The notes below the pieces were generated by a model, which saw nothing but the letters and a program-made list of their open reading frames with translations, did no database searches and was not told where the DNA came from. The position numbers and the translations under genes are program-made. A DNA stretch of 14,292 nt from an uncultured Bacteroidota bacterium (GTDB lineage: Bacteria; Bacteroidota; Bacteroidia; Chitinophagales; Chitinophagaceae): NCBI GenBank assembly GCA_903825065.1, contig CAIJZG010000090.1, positions 1-14,292 of the forward strand, written 5' to 3'. Positions within the stretch are counted from its first letter, which is position 1. Each line of letters starts with the position of its first letter. Below, one piece after another: positions 1-7,697 of the stretch.

Positions 1-158
1 TTATCAGTATGCAAAAAAAGCTTTTCTTCTAAATGCTTTGAAGCATAGTTCTCCACCTTTTGGGTAATTAAATCTGTTTCTTGAGCCTTCGAAGTAGAAG
101 GATGCATCGCAAAAAAAGCAACAACTAAACAAGAAATATATATTTTTATCTTCTGCAT
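1..158 (-). CDS. 5' fragment of a secreted MG2-like (macroglobulin-domain) surface protein
   Basis: Only the first 52 codons are present; the gene continues past the left edge. The ATG at 158-156 opens a signal peptide (basic MQKIKIY, hydrophobic ISCLVVAFFAM, probable cleavage after TSKA before Gln26). The mature part reads QETDLITQKVEN and later EKLFLHTD. A motif of the type EK-hydrophobic-(F/Y)LHTD soon after the signal peptide is typical of large Bacteroidota proteins with an MG2 domain, often also with a TonB plug-like domain, where it normally continues into an aromatic stretch ending WFKAY. I infer that family from this short stretch and from the position directly downstream of a DUF4249 gene, where such proteins often occur. 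The start lies 14 bases after the DUF4249 stop, so it should be the fourth gene of the leftward operon. Function is not established; the rest of the gene would settle the family. Confidence 0.72.
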   Translation of the reverse strand, partial: MQKIKIYISCLVVAFFAMHPSTSKAQETDLITQKVENYASKHLEEKLFLHTD

Positions 159-172
159 ATTTTAAAACTTAA

Positions 173-1330
173 TTAAGGCCAAAAAGGTGGTTTAATATTT
201 GATCCCGATAATGTACAGTCAACACAATTAGGCGTATCGAAATAATAAGATAATATTCCTCCGAATGGACTTTGTCGTGCTACGTCTATAGGTAAAAGCA
301 GTCCATGAGCAGAATCAATTGCTTTTATATTATTCAATAATTCAACTGGTTTACAGGGAGAAACATAATTCCAATTTGGTATCTGATCGTTCCTGATAAA
401 TGTTCTTATTTCTTGAATATTACATATGTCGATATATCCAACAACTGGTTCGCTAGCATTAGTAGTACAATGAATATTTCCTACAAGTTCTGATGGTTGG
501 GCATCGAATACAGAACCAGTGCCTTCTGTATTTTTTTTCATTTTTTGTAAGTAATTATATTTCGCTTCACTTAATCCGTATTGTCTAGTATCTATACTAT
601 ATAAGATACCAATTTTTATATCGCCTGTAGGTATAGAAATCAGAGGAAGAGAAATTTTGTTATCCGTTAAAGTAATACTTGATCCTAATATAATATTAGT
701 TGAATTTGTGGTAGGCCAGCAGGAATAAATCGCAGCATTAAAATTAATTAGGATCGGATCAAAATAGGTGATGCCCCATTTGTTGATTGGTGGTGCAATA
801 TGTTGATAAACAAAAAACTGCTTGTTAGGAGAGTGGTATTCCCAGGTTTCTGTATAATCCCATTGATAGTATTTGTTAAGTCCAGACGCATCATGTGAAT
901 TTACAAATAACTGAATGCCACTTGCATCTTGTTTCCAGCTAATACTGTCAATTGCGGGTGTTTTCTGAGAACTGGTATAATCTGATTGATAAACTTTTCC
1001 ATCTTTAGTGATGATGTTTAGTCGATATTGCTTAGCATTATTAAGATTCAAATTTGCCGCAGTATAATGCCCTAAAGATGTTTCCGTTAAAAATGCTTTT
1101 GAATTATCTTGTCCGTCCACAGTTACAATAGCACCTTGTTCATAAACGATAATTGGGTTATCTAATTTAACGGTTCGCTTAAGCACAATTTGGGTAATGC
1201 CAGTACCAGAATTTATGGTTCCCTCTACAACCAGGTATCCTAAATTTGGAGAAGCAACAGGTGATATATATTTTTCTTTGCACCCTAGAAAGGCGAGAAG
1301 GATGAACAAAGAACCAAAGATTTTTTTCAT
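173..1330 (-). CDS. DUF4249 domain-containing lipoprotein
   Basis: A 385-residue predicted lipoprotein. The ATG start gives a short type II signal peptide with lipobox LAFLGC, so Cys17 would be lipidated. The mature protein matches the DUF4249 pattern as I know it: an N-terminal beta-rich part (about residues 30-125, containing YLVVEGTIN and later YRLNIITKDGKVYQSDY), a middle region with LSEAKYNYLQKM, then VGNIHCTTN and GYIDICN. It ends in the family's cysteine pair and Trp (NCVDC at 368-372, PPFWP at the terminus). DUF4249 proteins are routinely encoded beside TonB-dependent receptors in Bacteroidota. I infer a cell-surface partner of the receptor, analogous in position to SusD, but no biochemical role is established. 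It starts 8 bases after the receptor stop and is followed 14 bases later by the MG2-like gene. Confidence 0.9.
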   Translation of the reverse strand: MKKIFGSLFILLAFLGCKEKYISPVASPNLGYLVVEGTINSGTGITQIVLKRTVKLDNPIIVYEQGAIVTVDGQDNSKAFLTETSLGHYTAANLNLNNAKQYRLNIITKDGKVYQSDYTSSQKTPAIDSISWKQDASGIQLFVNSHDASGLNKYYQWDYTETWEYHSPNKQFFVYQHIAPPINKWGITYFDPILINFNAAIYSCWPTTNSTNIILGSSITLTDNKISLPLISIPTGDIKIGILYSIDTRQYGLSEAKYNYLQKMKKNTEGTGSVFDAQPSELVGNIHCTTNASEPVVGYIDICNIQEIRTFIRNDQIPNWNYVSPCKPVELLNNIKAIDSAHGLLLPIDVARQSPFGGILSYYFDTPNCVDCTLSGSNIKPPFWP

Positions 1331-1338
1331 TTTTTATT

Positions 1339-4101
1339 TTATTTGAACCTGATATTTAAATTGATATAAGGAATAGCGTTTCCAAATATGGAAAGCTTAT
1401 ATCCATTCACATGTCCACCTTCTGAAACGTAGTAAACAGAATACGGATTTTTTCTTCCTGTTAAATTGTAAACACCGATTGACCAAGAATTATGGAACAA
1501 TTGTTTTACTTTATGATTACCATCGATATTCATGGAGAAATCTGTTCTAAAGTAGTCAGGTATTCTGTAAGAGTTTCTTGCAGCATAGAGTGTACGCATT
1601 GATCCGCCATAATCAAAAAGACCAACAGGCAATGTAATAGGGCGCCCGGTACTGTAATTGCCATTCAATGATATGCTTACACGGTGGCTAAACTTATAAT
1701 TAGCAACTACAGTAACATCATTTGGTTTGTCGTAGTTAGCAGGATAAGGATCCCCATTGTTAATGAGTTCTCCTGCAGCTGGATCATTCTGTTGTAATAA
1801 TATTCTTGACCAAGTATAACTTATCCAACCATTTAATTTTCCAGTTACTTTTTTCAATAATAACTCTACTCCATATGCTTTTCCTTTTGTACCAATTACA
1901 TCTGTTTCAATATGATGATTCATTACCAGTACCGCCCCACTCTTATAATCAAGATAGTTTTTGATGTCTTTATAATAAACTTCAACTGAAGTTTCAATTG
2001 TATTCGATCTTAAGTTTTTATATAAACCCAAAGAGAACTGGCTACCAATCTGAGGTTTAATATTGGGGTCGCTTAATTTCCAAATATCTGTTGGAGCCAT
2101 CGCTGTAGTGTTGGATAAGGAATGTATATACTGTCGTTGGGTATTGAAACCACCTTTAATTGAGAAGGTCTCATCAAATACATACCTAAATCCTAATCTA
2201 ACCTCAGGGCCGCCATAGGTTTTAATAATTTTACCGTTGTCATAATGGGTAGTACTAATGATGCTGTTTTCAGTTCTTGGTACTCCATTCGCATATACAT
2301 TTATATCTCCGGGTCCCATTGCATTAAACATAGACATCCGAATACCCGCATCAATTTTAAATTTAGCGTTTACGGTATAATGGTCGCTAAAATAAAGCGC
2401 AGATTCCAGGCCTTGTTCTGCCTGGATATGATCTGGCTTAACCAGAGACTGGCTTCCATTAGGATCGAAATTGCCAGGATGCAGGTTATACAAAATGGAG
2501 TTGATACCGAAATCAAAACTGTGTTTATTATTATAAAAATAATTGAAGTGAGCCTTGAAATTTGTTTGCTGAATATCAAAGGCCAGCTTGTAGGCATTTA
2601 GAGGAAGTTTTTGACTTCCAATTTCATAATTGTATTGGTCATGTCCAATACTTATGATACTGTTTAGTTTAGCAGTATAAGTGTGTTTCCATTTTAAAGA
2701 AAGATTCTTATTTCCGTAGCTATAAGTAGTATCGCTGTTAAGATTAAACTTATCATTACTTAAATAAGCGGTAAAATAGAGTGTGTTGTTTTTATCCAAC
2801 TCATGGGTAGTGATCAAATTGATATCGTAGAAATTGGCTGCACTATTTTTATAATCATCTGGTAAATATTTAAACAACCAGTTAGAATAAGTAGTCCGGC
2901 CGCCTAAAATAAAGGAAGATTTATCTTTCACTAAAGGGCCTTCAATATTTAATCTACTTGTTAATGGACCTATACCTGCAGAACCCGTAAATTCTTTTTT
3001 GTTTCCTTCTCTACTGTTAATATCCAAAACAGAAGAAAGCCTTCCTCCAAAGTTTGCAGGAATACTACTCTTGTATAATTCAACACTGTTTACTACTTCC
3101 GGGTTAAATGCGGAGAACAAGCCGAAAAAGTGCGAAGGATTATAAATAGTTGCATCATTGAACAATATTAAGTTTTGGTCTGCTGATCCACCTCTCACAT
3201 TAAAACCAGTACTTGCTTCACCTACCGTTTTAACACCAGGCAATGTGGTTATGGCTCTTAAGATATCGGCTTCGCCAAATAGCATCGGGATTTGCTTAAT
3301 CGTTTTAATATCAATTTTCTGAACACCCATTTGTGAACCCCGAATATTACTGAGTTTTTTAGATGAAACCGTTACCCTTTTCAATGACTGAATACTTTCG
3401 GTCATGTCTATATTGAATTTATCATCACTATATAAAACGATTTGGCGTTTTATGTCCCGCATGCCAATACTTTGAATATTTAATATGTGTTTTCCCCTAG
3501 GCAATGAAATGGTATAGGCACCAAATTGATCAGTGGTAGCACCAATTCTAGGGTTTTCGATATACACGTTAGCTCCAGAAACAGGCTGGCCAGTTTTTAC
3601 ATCTTTTATTATTCCTCCAATAACAACTGATTTTTGACTTCTTGCATTTTTATCTCCAATCTCATACAGTTTTTTATCAACTAAAGCTTCTTTACTATCT
3701 GATAAATCTTCTTCATCAATGATATTATTGGCAGTTGCAATTGTTTTATTACCAGAAAAATAGCTTTCAGGTAATATTAAACTTAGAGTTTTACTTTTTG
3801 AAAGGAAAAGATTATCCTGATCATCAAAACTTGGATAAATTAAATCACCCGAAAAAAGTTTGTTCAAAACTTTGTTCAAGGGTTCAGACTTGGCAATATA
3901 AGTAAATGCTTTTTGAGCAAACATGCTGGAATCATAATAAATATGAAAGCGTGTTTGAGATTCAATTTGTGTGGTCAAATCTTGAATAGAGCATTTGTCA
4001 CAATTTATGTTTACTAGCTTTGAACTATCTGACTGGCTATAACTTTTATTGAAAAATAGCAGTGAAAAAAGTAATAGGAAACTTAGGGAATATATTCTCA
4101 C
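1339..4101 (-). CDS. TonB-dependent outer-membrane receptor with STN and carboxypeptidase-regulatory domains
   Basis: A 920-residue receptor predicted to import an unknown ligand across the outer membrane using TonB-ExbBD energy. Order: signal peptide about 1-22 (ends SYSQ); STN/secretin-like domain about 28-105 (CSIQDLTTQIE, FHIYYDSS); acidic linker; carboxypeptidase-regulatory-like Ig domain about 159-235 (GGIIKDVKTGQPVSGANVYI, TDQFGAYTISLPRG); plug about 255-365 (ADILRAITTLPGV, GFNVRGGSADQNLILFND, PANFGGRLSSVLDI); beta-barrel to the end, closing with aromatic-type NLNIRFK. The start is GTG at 4101-4099: it is in frame, begins the signal peptide, and only three codons separate it from an upstream in-frame stop. 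The overlapping ATG at 4103 is out of frame and meets TGA at once. STN domains usually contact FecR-type anti-sigma factors, but no fecI/fecR pair is in this window. The 1-base gap to the preceding stop suggests translational coupling. Confidence 0.95.
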   Translation of the reverse strand: MRIYSLSFLLLFSLLFFNKSYSQSDSSKLVNINCDKCSIQDLTTQIESQTRFHIYYDSSMFAQKAFTYIAKSEPLNKVLNKLFSGDLIYPSFDDQDNLFLSKSKTLSLILPESYFSGNKTIATANNIIDEEDLSDSKEALVDKKLYEIGDKNARSQKSVVIGGIIKDVKTGQPVSGANVYIENPRIGATTDQFGAYTISLPRGKHILNIQSIGMRDIKRQIVLYSDDKFNIDMTESIQSLKRVTVSSKKLSNIRGSQMGVQKIDIKTIKQIPMLFGEADILRAITTLPGVKTVGEASTGFNVRGGSADQNLILFNDATIYNPSHFFGLFSAFNPEVVNSVELYKSSIPANFGGRLSSVLDINSREGNKKEFTGSAGIGPLTSRLNIEGPLVKDKSSFILGGRTTYSNWLFKYLPDDYKNSAANFYDINLITTHELDKNNTLYFTAYLSNDKFNLNSDTTYSYGNKNLSLKWKHTYTAKLNSIISIGHDQYNYEIGSQKLPLNAYKLAFDIQQTNFKAHFNYFYNNKHSFDFGINSILYNLHPGNFDPNGSQSLVKPDHIQAEQGLESALYFSDHYTVNAKFKIDAGIRMSMFNAMGPGDINVYANGVPRTENSIISTTHYDNGKIIKTYGGPEVRLGFRYVFDETFSIKGGFNTQRQYIHSLSNTTAMAPTDIWKLSDPNIKPQIGSQFSLGLYKNLRSNTIETSVEVYYKDIKNYLDYKSGAVLVMNHHIETDVIGTKGKAYGVELLLKKVTGKLNGWISYTWSRILLQQNDPAAGELINNGDPYPANYDKPNDVTVVANYKFSHRVSISLNGNYSTGRPITLPVGLFDYGGSMRTLYAARNSYRIPDYFRTDFSMNIDGNHKVKQLFHNSWSIGVYNLTGRKNPYSVYYVSEGGHVNGYKLSIFGNAIPYINLNIRFK

Positions 4102-4102
4102 A

Positions 4103-4843
4103 TTATTGGGTTATAAGGTTATAGTATTCTACAACATCTTTGAGCATATTGTCTTTTTCTTTTCGGTAACTAAGGTGCTGTGTTTTTATAAAACGTTTTA
4201 TTTCTTTCTCTTTATCTTTAAATAATCGGATAATCGTATTCTTACTTTGTATTTCATGATATTGATTATCTTTTAGCACATAGTGATGAGTATAGGTTTC
4301 TATCTGATAAGTAAGATCTGTTCCAATAATTTGCTCACTGATTTTTTTGGTTTCTTTTTTATACAAACTGATCTTATTGTCTACTAAAACTTGATAAAAT
4401 CCGCTTTTTAAAAGATCATTTGAAGTGATTTCATTTTTAACCAAATACTTAAATTGGTCATCTAGAATGCCAAATCCTTCTAGTTTTTCACTGATCAATT
4501 CTATTTTATGCGAACTATCTTGTAAAATCACCAAGTCGGCAGCTTCATCATAAAGTAGCGATACGTTGTTATAAAAAACATGATCGTAAATAATATATCC
4601 TCTGGCGAAATTGGGAGAATTGTAATAGGGATTTTTATCTAAAACTGCAATTGGGTAACCAATATTCTGGCTACCATTAAATTTCCCAGACTGTTCTCCA
4701 ATATTTTGGTCATAAAATGTAAGTACATTTTTAACACTGTTTTGTAAGAAGGAACTATCTTTTGATGAAAGCTGGGCTTTAGCTGACCCTAATGATAAAA
4801 AAATGAAAATAGCATTGACGCAAAGGTTTCTCAGAGCAGACAT
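4103..4843 (-). CDS. Secreted protein of unknown function, first gene of the TonB-receptor operon
   Basis: A 246-residue protein with a clear Sec signal peptide (MSALRNLCVNAIFIFLSLGS, probable cleavage AKA before Gln24) and no lipobox or further membrane segment. The body holds a recognisable stretch, NGSQNIGYPIAVLDKNPYYN followed by GYIIYDHVFYNNVSLLYDEAADLVI. This resembles uncharacterised Bacteroidota proteins, encoded next to STN-type TonB receptors, that share a pattern of the kind G-x-I-x-YD-x4-Y-x-NV-x-LLYD. I recall that pattern from such loci but cannot give it a family name. The C-terminal half is rich in lysine and glutamate (KDKEKEIKRFIKTQ, YRKEKDNMLKDVVEYY) and is probably helical at the end. 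Its stop is one base before the receptor's GTG, so the two are almost certainly co-expressed. A periplasmic or surface accessory to the receptor is likely, but no function can be read from the sequence. Confidence 0.8.
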   Translation of the reverse strand: MSALRNLCVNAIFIFLSLGSAKAQLSSKDSSFLQNSVKNVLTFYDQNIGEQSGKFNGSQNIGYPIAVLDKNPYYNSPNFARGYIIYDHVFYNNVSLLYDEAADLVILQDSSHKIELISEKLEGFGILDDQFKYLVKNEITSNDLLKSGFYQVLVDNKISLYKKETKKISEQIIGTDLTYQIETYTHHYVLKDNQYHEIQSKNTIIRLFKDKEKEIKRFIKTQHLSYRKEKDNMLKDVVEYYNLITQ

Positions 4844-4880
4844 TCGTTAGAGTTGTTTATGGAAATTAAATATAGTTTTT

Positions 4881-4976
4881 TTATCCCTTCTTAACGTTAA
4901 TAGATTTACAAATATGGATAGTCGGGTGAATAGAACGTAGTAAAGCGTCAATTTGTACAATTCTTTCTTTTTTCAT
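4881..4976 (-). CDS. Possible 31-residue ORF upstream of the receptor operon (doubtful)
   Basis: The ATG at 4976-4974 opens a short frame, MKKERIVQIDALLRSIHPTI and on to a lysine-rich end (SINVKKG), closed by TAA at 4883-4881. It ends 37 bases before the start of the 246-residue secreted protein and is on the same strand. I do not recognise it. A 32-codon frame can arise by chance in AT-rich DNA, and there is no convincing promoter or ribosome-binding site in front of it. If real, it could be a leader peptide or a small regulatory protein. Confidence 0.18.
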   Translation of the reverse strand: MKKERIVQIDALLRSIHPTIHICKSINVKKG

Positions 4977-5045
4977 ATCTTTAATAACTTTTTAATCATC
5001 TGCTAATTAATTTGTTTTCGATTGCTTTATTCTCAAACCATTTTC

Positions 5046-6359
5046 ATGAAAAGAATTTCAAAAACCTTGTTTGCAGCAATTTGTTTAGCTGCAATTGCTT
5101 GTTCTCCAAAAAAGTCTGAACCCATTGACTCTGTGAAATTGTTAATTAATAATGAAGACCAGTTAACTCAAGTAATTATATATGATGTATTCACCCCACC
5201 CGTAGCTAGTAGAATATATGTGTATTCCTCTATTGCTGCCTATGAAGCATTGCGATTCTCTAAGGCAAATACAACTTCAATAGCCGAAAAATTAAATGGG
5301 TTTGGGAAAATGCCTCAACCCGATTCAACCAAAAAATATGATTTTAATTTAGCCGCTTCGGAAGCATTTTTCAAAGTTACCAGGAATGTAAAAGTATTTT
5401 CCGTGGATTCATTAACTGCTTATGAAAATAAGATCCATGAAAATTTTAAACAGCAATTAGATGAAGCTACCTATCAAGCTTCCGTTGCATTTGGGGATAC
5501 AATTGCTGCTGTTGTTTTGAAAAGAGCTAAAAATGATGGCTATTTCAAATCAAGAGGTAAGGCAAAATATTTAGGTAGTGAGGAGCCAGGAAAATGGCGT
5601 CCAACCCCGCCAGATTATGCTGATGGTGTAGAATGGTGCTGGAATACCATGCAACCCATGGTGCTAGATTCGGCATCGCAGTTCAAGCCAATTCCACCTC
5701 CAAAATATGACCTTAAACCTGGTTCAGTTTATTCTGGCATGTTAAAGGAAGTGTATGATATCACTACACATCTTACAGAAGAACAAAAAACGATTGCCAG
5801 ATATTGGGATGATAATCCTTTCGTGATTGAACATGCAGGCCACATGATGTTTGGAAATAAAAAAATCACGCCGGGTGGTCACTGGATTGGAATTGCCAGT
5901 CAAATTATAGAGCAAGAAAAAGCTGATCCCGTAAAAGCTGCACAAACTTTTGCGATCACATCTATTGCATTATATGATGCATTTATTTCTTGCTGGGACG
6001 AAAAATACAGGAGTAGTTATGTAAGACCTGTTACTGTTATCAAAGAATCAATTGATAAAAATTGGATGCCTTTCTTACAAACACCTCCATTCCCAGAATA
6101 TACAAGTGGACATAGCACTATCACTGCTTCTGCTGCAACTGTATTGACTAAATTATATAGGGATAATCTTAGCTTCACTGATTCTAGTGATTACCACTAT
6201 ATAGGGATGAAACGAAACTTTACTTCTTTGCATGCGGCAGCAGCTGAGTGTTCGATTAGTAGAGTATATGGTGGCATTCACTATATGCTAAGCGTTAATA
6301 CGGGCGCCGAAGCTGGTAAAAAAGTGGGTGGATTGGTTGTTAAAAAACTCTTAGAATAA
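5046..6359 (+). CDS. Vanadium-dependent haloperoxidase / PAP2-superfamily lipoprotein
   Basis: A 437-residue protein from the ATG at 5046. A TTG eight codons upstream is in frame but would put extra residues before the signal peptide. MKRISKTLFAAICL followed by lipobox AAIAC predicts a lipoprotein anchored at Cys19. All three elements of the vanadate/phosphate site are present: K320-x6-R327-P328 (KYRSSYVRP), T353-S-G-H356 in the stretch PFPEYTSGH, and S405-R406-x5-H412 (SRVYGGIH). By homology H356 is the acid-base residue and H412 the vanadate ligand or phosphatase nucleophile. The PPFPEYTSGH context and the long helical N-terminal region favour the bacterial haloperoxidase-like clade over small membrane PAP2 phosphatases. 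The motifs alone do not tell halide oxidation from phosphatase activity. The gene stands alone, divergent from the TonB operon, and ends before a hairpin terminator. The physiological substrate is unknown. Confidence 0.88.
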   Translation: MKRISKTLFAAICLAAIACSPKKSEPIDSVKLLINNEDQLTQVIIYDVFTPPVASRIYVYSSIAAYEALRFSKANTTSIAEKLNGFGKMPQPDSTKKYDFNLAASEAFFKVTRNVKVFSVDSLTAYENKIHENFKQQLDEATYQASVAFGDTIAAVVLKRAKNDGYFKSRGKAKYLGSEEPGKWRPTPPDYADGVEWCWNTMQPMVLDSASQFKPIPPPKYDLKPGSVYSGMLKEVYDITTHLTEEQKTIARYWDDNPFVIEHAGHMMFGNKKITPGGHWIGIASQIIEQEKADPVKAAQTFAITSIALYDAFISCWDEKYRSSYVRPVTVIKESIDKNWMPFLQTPPFPEYTSGHSTITASAATVLTKLYRDNLSFTDSSDYHYIGMKRNFTSLHAAAAECSISRVYGGIHYMLSVNTGAEAGKKVGGLVVKKLLE

Positions 6360-6382
6360 GCGTTAATTTGTAATATATTTTT

Positions 6383-6421
6383 AATTAATAGCATCCTATA
6401 AAAAAGATGCTATTAATTTTT
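6383..6421 (+). terminator. Intrinsic terminator of the haloperoxidase gene, overlapping the ispH 3' end
   Basis: Perfect 13-bp arms AATTAATAGCATC (6383-6395) and GATGCTATTAATT (6406-6418) flank a 10-base loop. A T-run at 6417-6421 follows on the + strand. The right arm lies inside the last codons of ispH, whose TAG is in the loop at 6398-6396. On the - strand the hairpin is followed by A-rich rather than T-rich sequence, so it should work mainly for the rightward transcript. Confidence 0.75.
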
Positions 6422-7622
6422 CTACCCTTTCCTCTAAACCATATAAAGAAGCCAGTTTTTTAATGACTGATTCAACAACAGCATCAGGGCAACTAGCACC
6501 ACTGGTAATTAATATTTTTAAGGGTGTGATTTCTGGTAAAAAATTTCGGATAGTGGTTTGCTCTTTAGTTCTCCAGTTACAGTTAACAATTTCAGTTTTG
6601 CTGATGATTCGTTCAGGAGTATCAATAAAATAGGATGGAATTTTTTCTTCGCATAGTTCAACTAAATGAGACGTGTTACTACTATTATATCCACCAATAA
6701 TTATAGCTAAGTCAGCATCCGTTTGAAGCATCCCTGTCACTGCTGTTTGATTATCGTTCGTAGCATAACAAAGAGTATCTCTTGTATCAGCAAAATGTGT
6801 ATCAATCGTATCAGCAGTTAAATTGTATTTTTTGATCATTACAGATTTCAAATAATCTGAAATAGCTTGTGTATCTGTGGCTAATTGTGTGGTTTGATTA
6901 ACCACACCAAAACGAATCAGATCGTTAGAAATATTAAAACCTTCAGAATATCTGCCTTTGAATTGTTCATAAAATCCAGCGGCTTCATATTCTCCAGTAA
7001 TATATTTAGCCAACTCTGTAGTTTCTTGCATATCATTAATCACAATAGAAGGAGTAACAGCAGATGCATGCGAAAATGTAGCCCTTGTTTCTTCATGTTT
7101 CGGTTTTCCATGAATTACAATACTATAACCTTTCTCAGCAATCTGCTCACTTCTATTCCAGACTTTCTCAACAAATGGACAGGTGGTATTATATTTTGCA
7201 GTTTCTATTCCCTTAGATTCTAATAAAGCTTCAATAGCAAGTGTAGTGCCAAATGCAGGAATAATTACAATATCGTTTGATTGAATCTCATCAAATGGGA
7301 TGATTTGTTTACCATAAGTGTCTTGCATAAACTGAACGCCCATTGCCAAAAGATCAGCATTTACCTGAGGATTATGAATCATTTCACTCAAGAGAAATAT
7401 TCTTTTACCAGGATTTGAATGGATGGTGCTAAAAGCAATTTCAATAGCATGTTCCACACCATAGCAAAATCCAAAATGACGCGCCAGATAGATTTGTAGA
7501 TTTCCTAAATCTAATAAAGTAGGTGTATCATCTTTTTTTAGTTTATCCTGCTGTTTACGAAATTGCTTTACTGCAGTAATGAGTGGACTTCTATAACCAA
7601 CTGGCACATTGAATTGCTTCAT
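6396..7622 (-). CDS. ispH: 4-hydroxy-3-methylbut-2-enyl diphosphate reductase (IspH/LytB), long form
   Basis: A 408-residue cytoplasmic iron-sulfur enzyme for the last step of the MEP pathway, reducing HMBPP to IPP and DMAPP. The three cluster cysteines are visible: C53 in HFGFCYGVEHAI, C148 in NTTCPFV, and C285 in DTLCYATNDNQ. Other family motifs are MIHNPQVN (H83), HGKPKHEET (171-179), GGYNSSNTSHL (310-320) and ITSGASCPDAVVE near the end. The protein is about 100 residues longer than the E. coli type. Its N-terminal extension and its HGKxxHEET and GGYNSSNTSHL motifs resemble the longer plant/cyanobacterial-style IspH, a form I also recall from Bacteroidota. I chose the ATG at 7622 (MKQFNVPVGYRSPLI): the longer frame upstream would run through the -7 promoter element at 7649-7642. 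The gene is divergent from the ABC-F gene and convergent with the haloperoxidase gene. Confidence 0.96.
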   Translation of the reverse strand: MKQFNVPVGYRSPLITAVKQFRKQQDKLKKDDTPTLLDLGNLQIYLARHFGFCYGVEHAIEIAFSTIHSNPGKRIFLLSEMIHNPQVNADLLAMGVQFMQDTYGKQIIPFDEIQSNDIVIIPAFGTTLAIEALLESKGIETAKYNTTCPFVEKVWNRSEQIAEKGYSIVIHGKPKHEETRATFSHASAVTPSIVINDMQETTELAKYITGEYEAAGFYEQFKGRYSEGFNISNDLIRFGVVNQTTQLATDTQAISDYLKSVMIKKYNLTADTIDTHFADTRDTLCYATNDNQTAVTGMLQTDADLAIIIGGYNSSNTSHLVELCEEKIPSYFIDTPERIISKTEIVNCNWRTKEQTTIRNFLPEITPLKILITSGASCPDAVVESVIKKLASLYGLEERVEKLIASFL

Positions 7623-7641
7623 AATAGTTAAATAACAAACA

Positions 7642-7649
7642 CAAAAGTA
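7642..7649 (-). promoter_or_regulatory. -7 promoter element of ispH
   Basis: The - strand reads TACTTTTG, an exact match to the Bacteroidota sigma-A -7 consensus TAnnTTTG. Its last base lies 19 bases before the ispH ATG, which gives a short leader. No clear -33 TTTG is visible at the expected spacing. The element also shows that the longer in-frame ispH start is wrong. Confidence 0.6.
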
Positions 7650-7685
7650 CAAAGTTCGGAGTTCATCGCCTTGGCCTTTAAGCCT

Positions 7686-7693
7686 TATCTTTG
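7686..7693 (+). promoter_or_regulatory. -7 promoter element of the ABC-F gene
   Basis: TATCTTTG matches the TAnnTTTG consensus exactly. It ends only 4 bases before the ATG at 7698, so transcription would begin at or next to the start codon. TTGG at 7671-7674 lies 12 bases upstream of the box (7675-7685 spans the gap), which is short of the usual 17-23, so no good -33 element is assigned. Confidence 0.45.
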
Positions 7694-7697
7694 CCTC

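Noticed and set aside
2245..2601. 118-codon + strand ORF, and a 75-codon - strand ORF in another frame, inside the TonB receptor gene
   Set aside because: Both lie wholly inside the beta-barrel coding region, show no recognisable domain and have the erratic composition of out-of-frame translation.
5007..5014. TTAATTTG as the haloperoxidase promoter, and CATATTTG (4916-4909, - strand) as the TonB-operon promoter
   Set aside because: Each is one mismatch from TAnnTTTG with no -33 element at the right spacing; in AT-rich DNA such matches are too common to annotate.
6885..7223. 112-codon + strand ORF opposite ispH
   Set aside because: Antisense shadow of a well-supported gene; no start context and no recognisable protein features.
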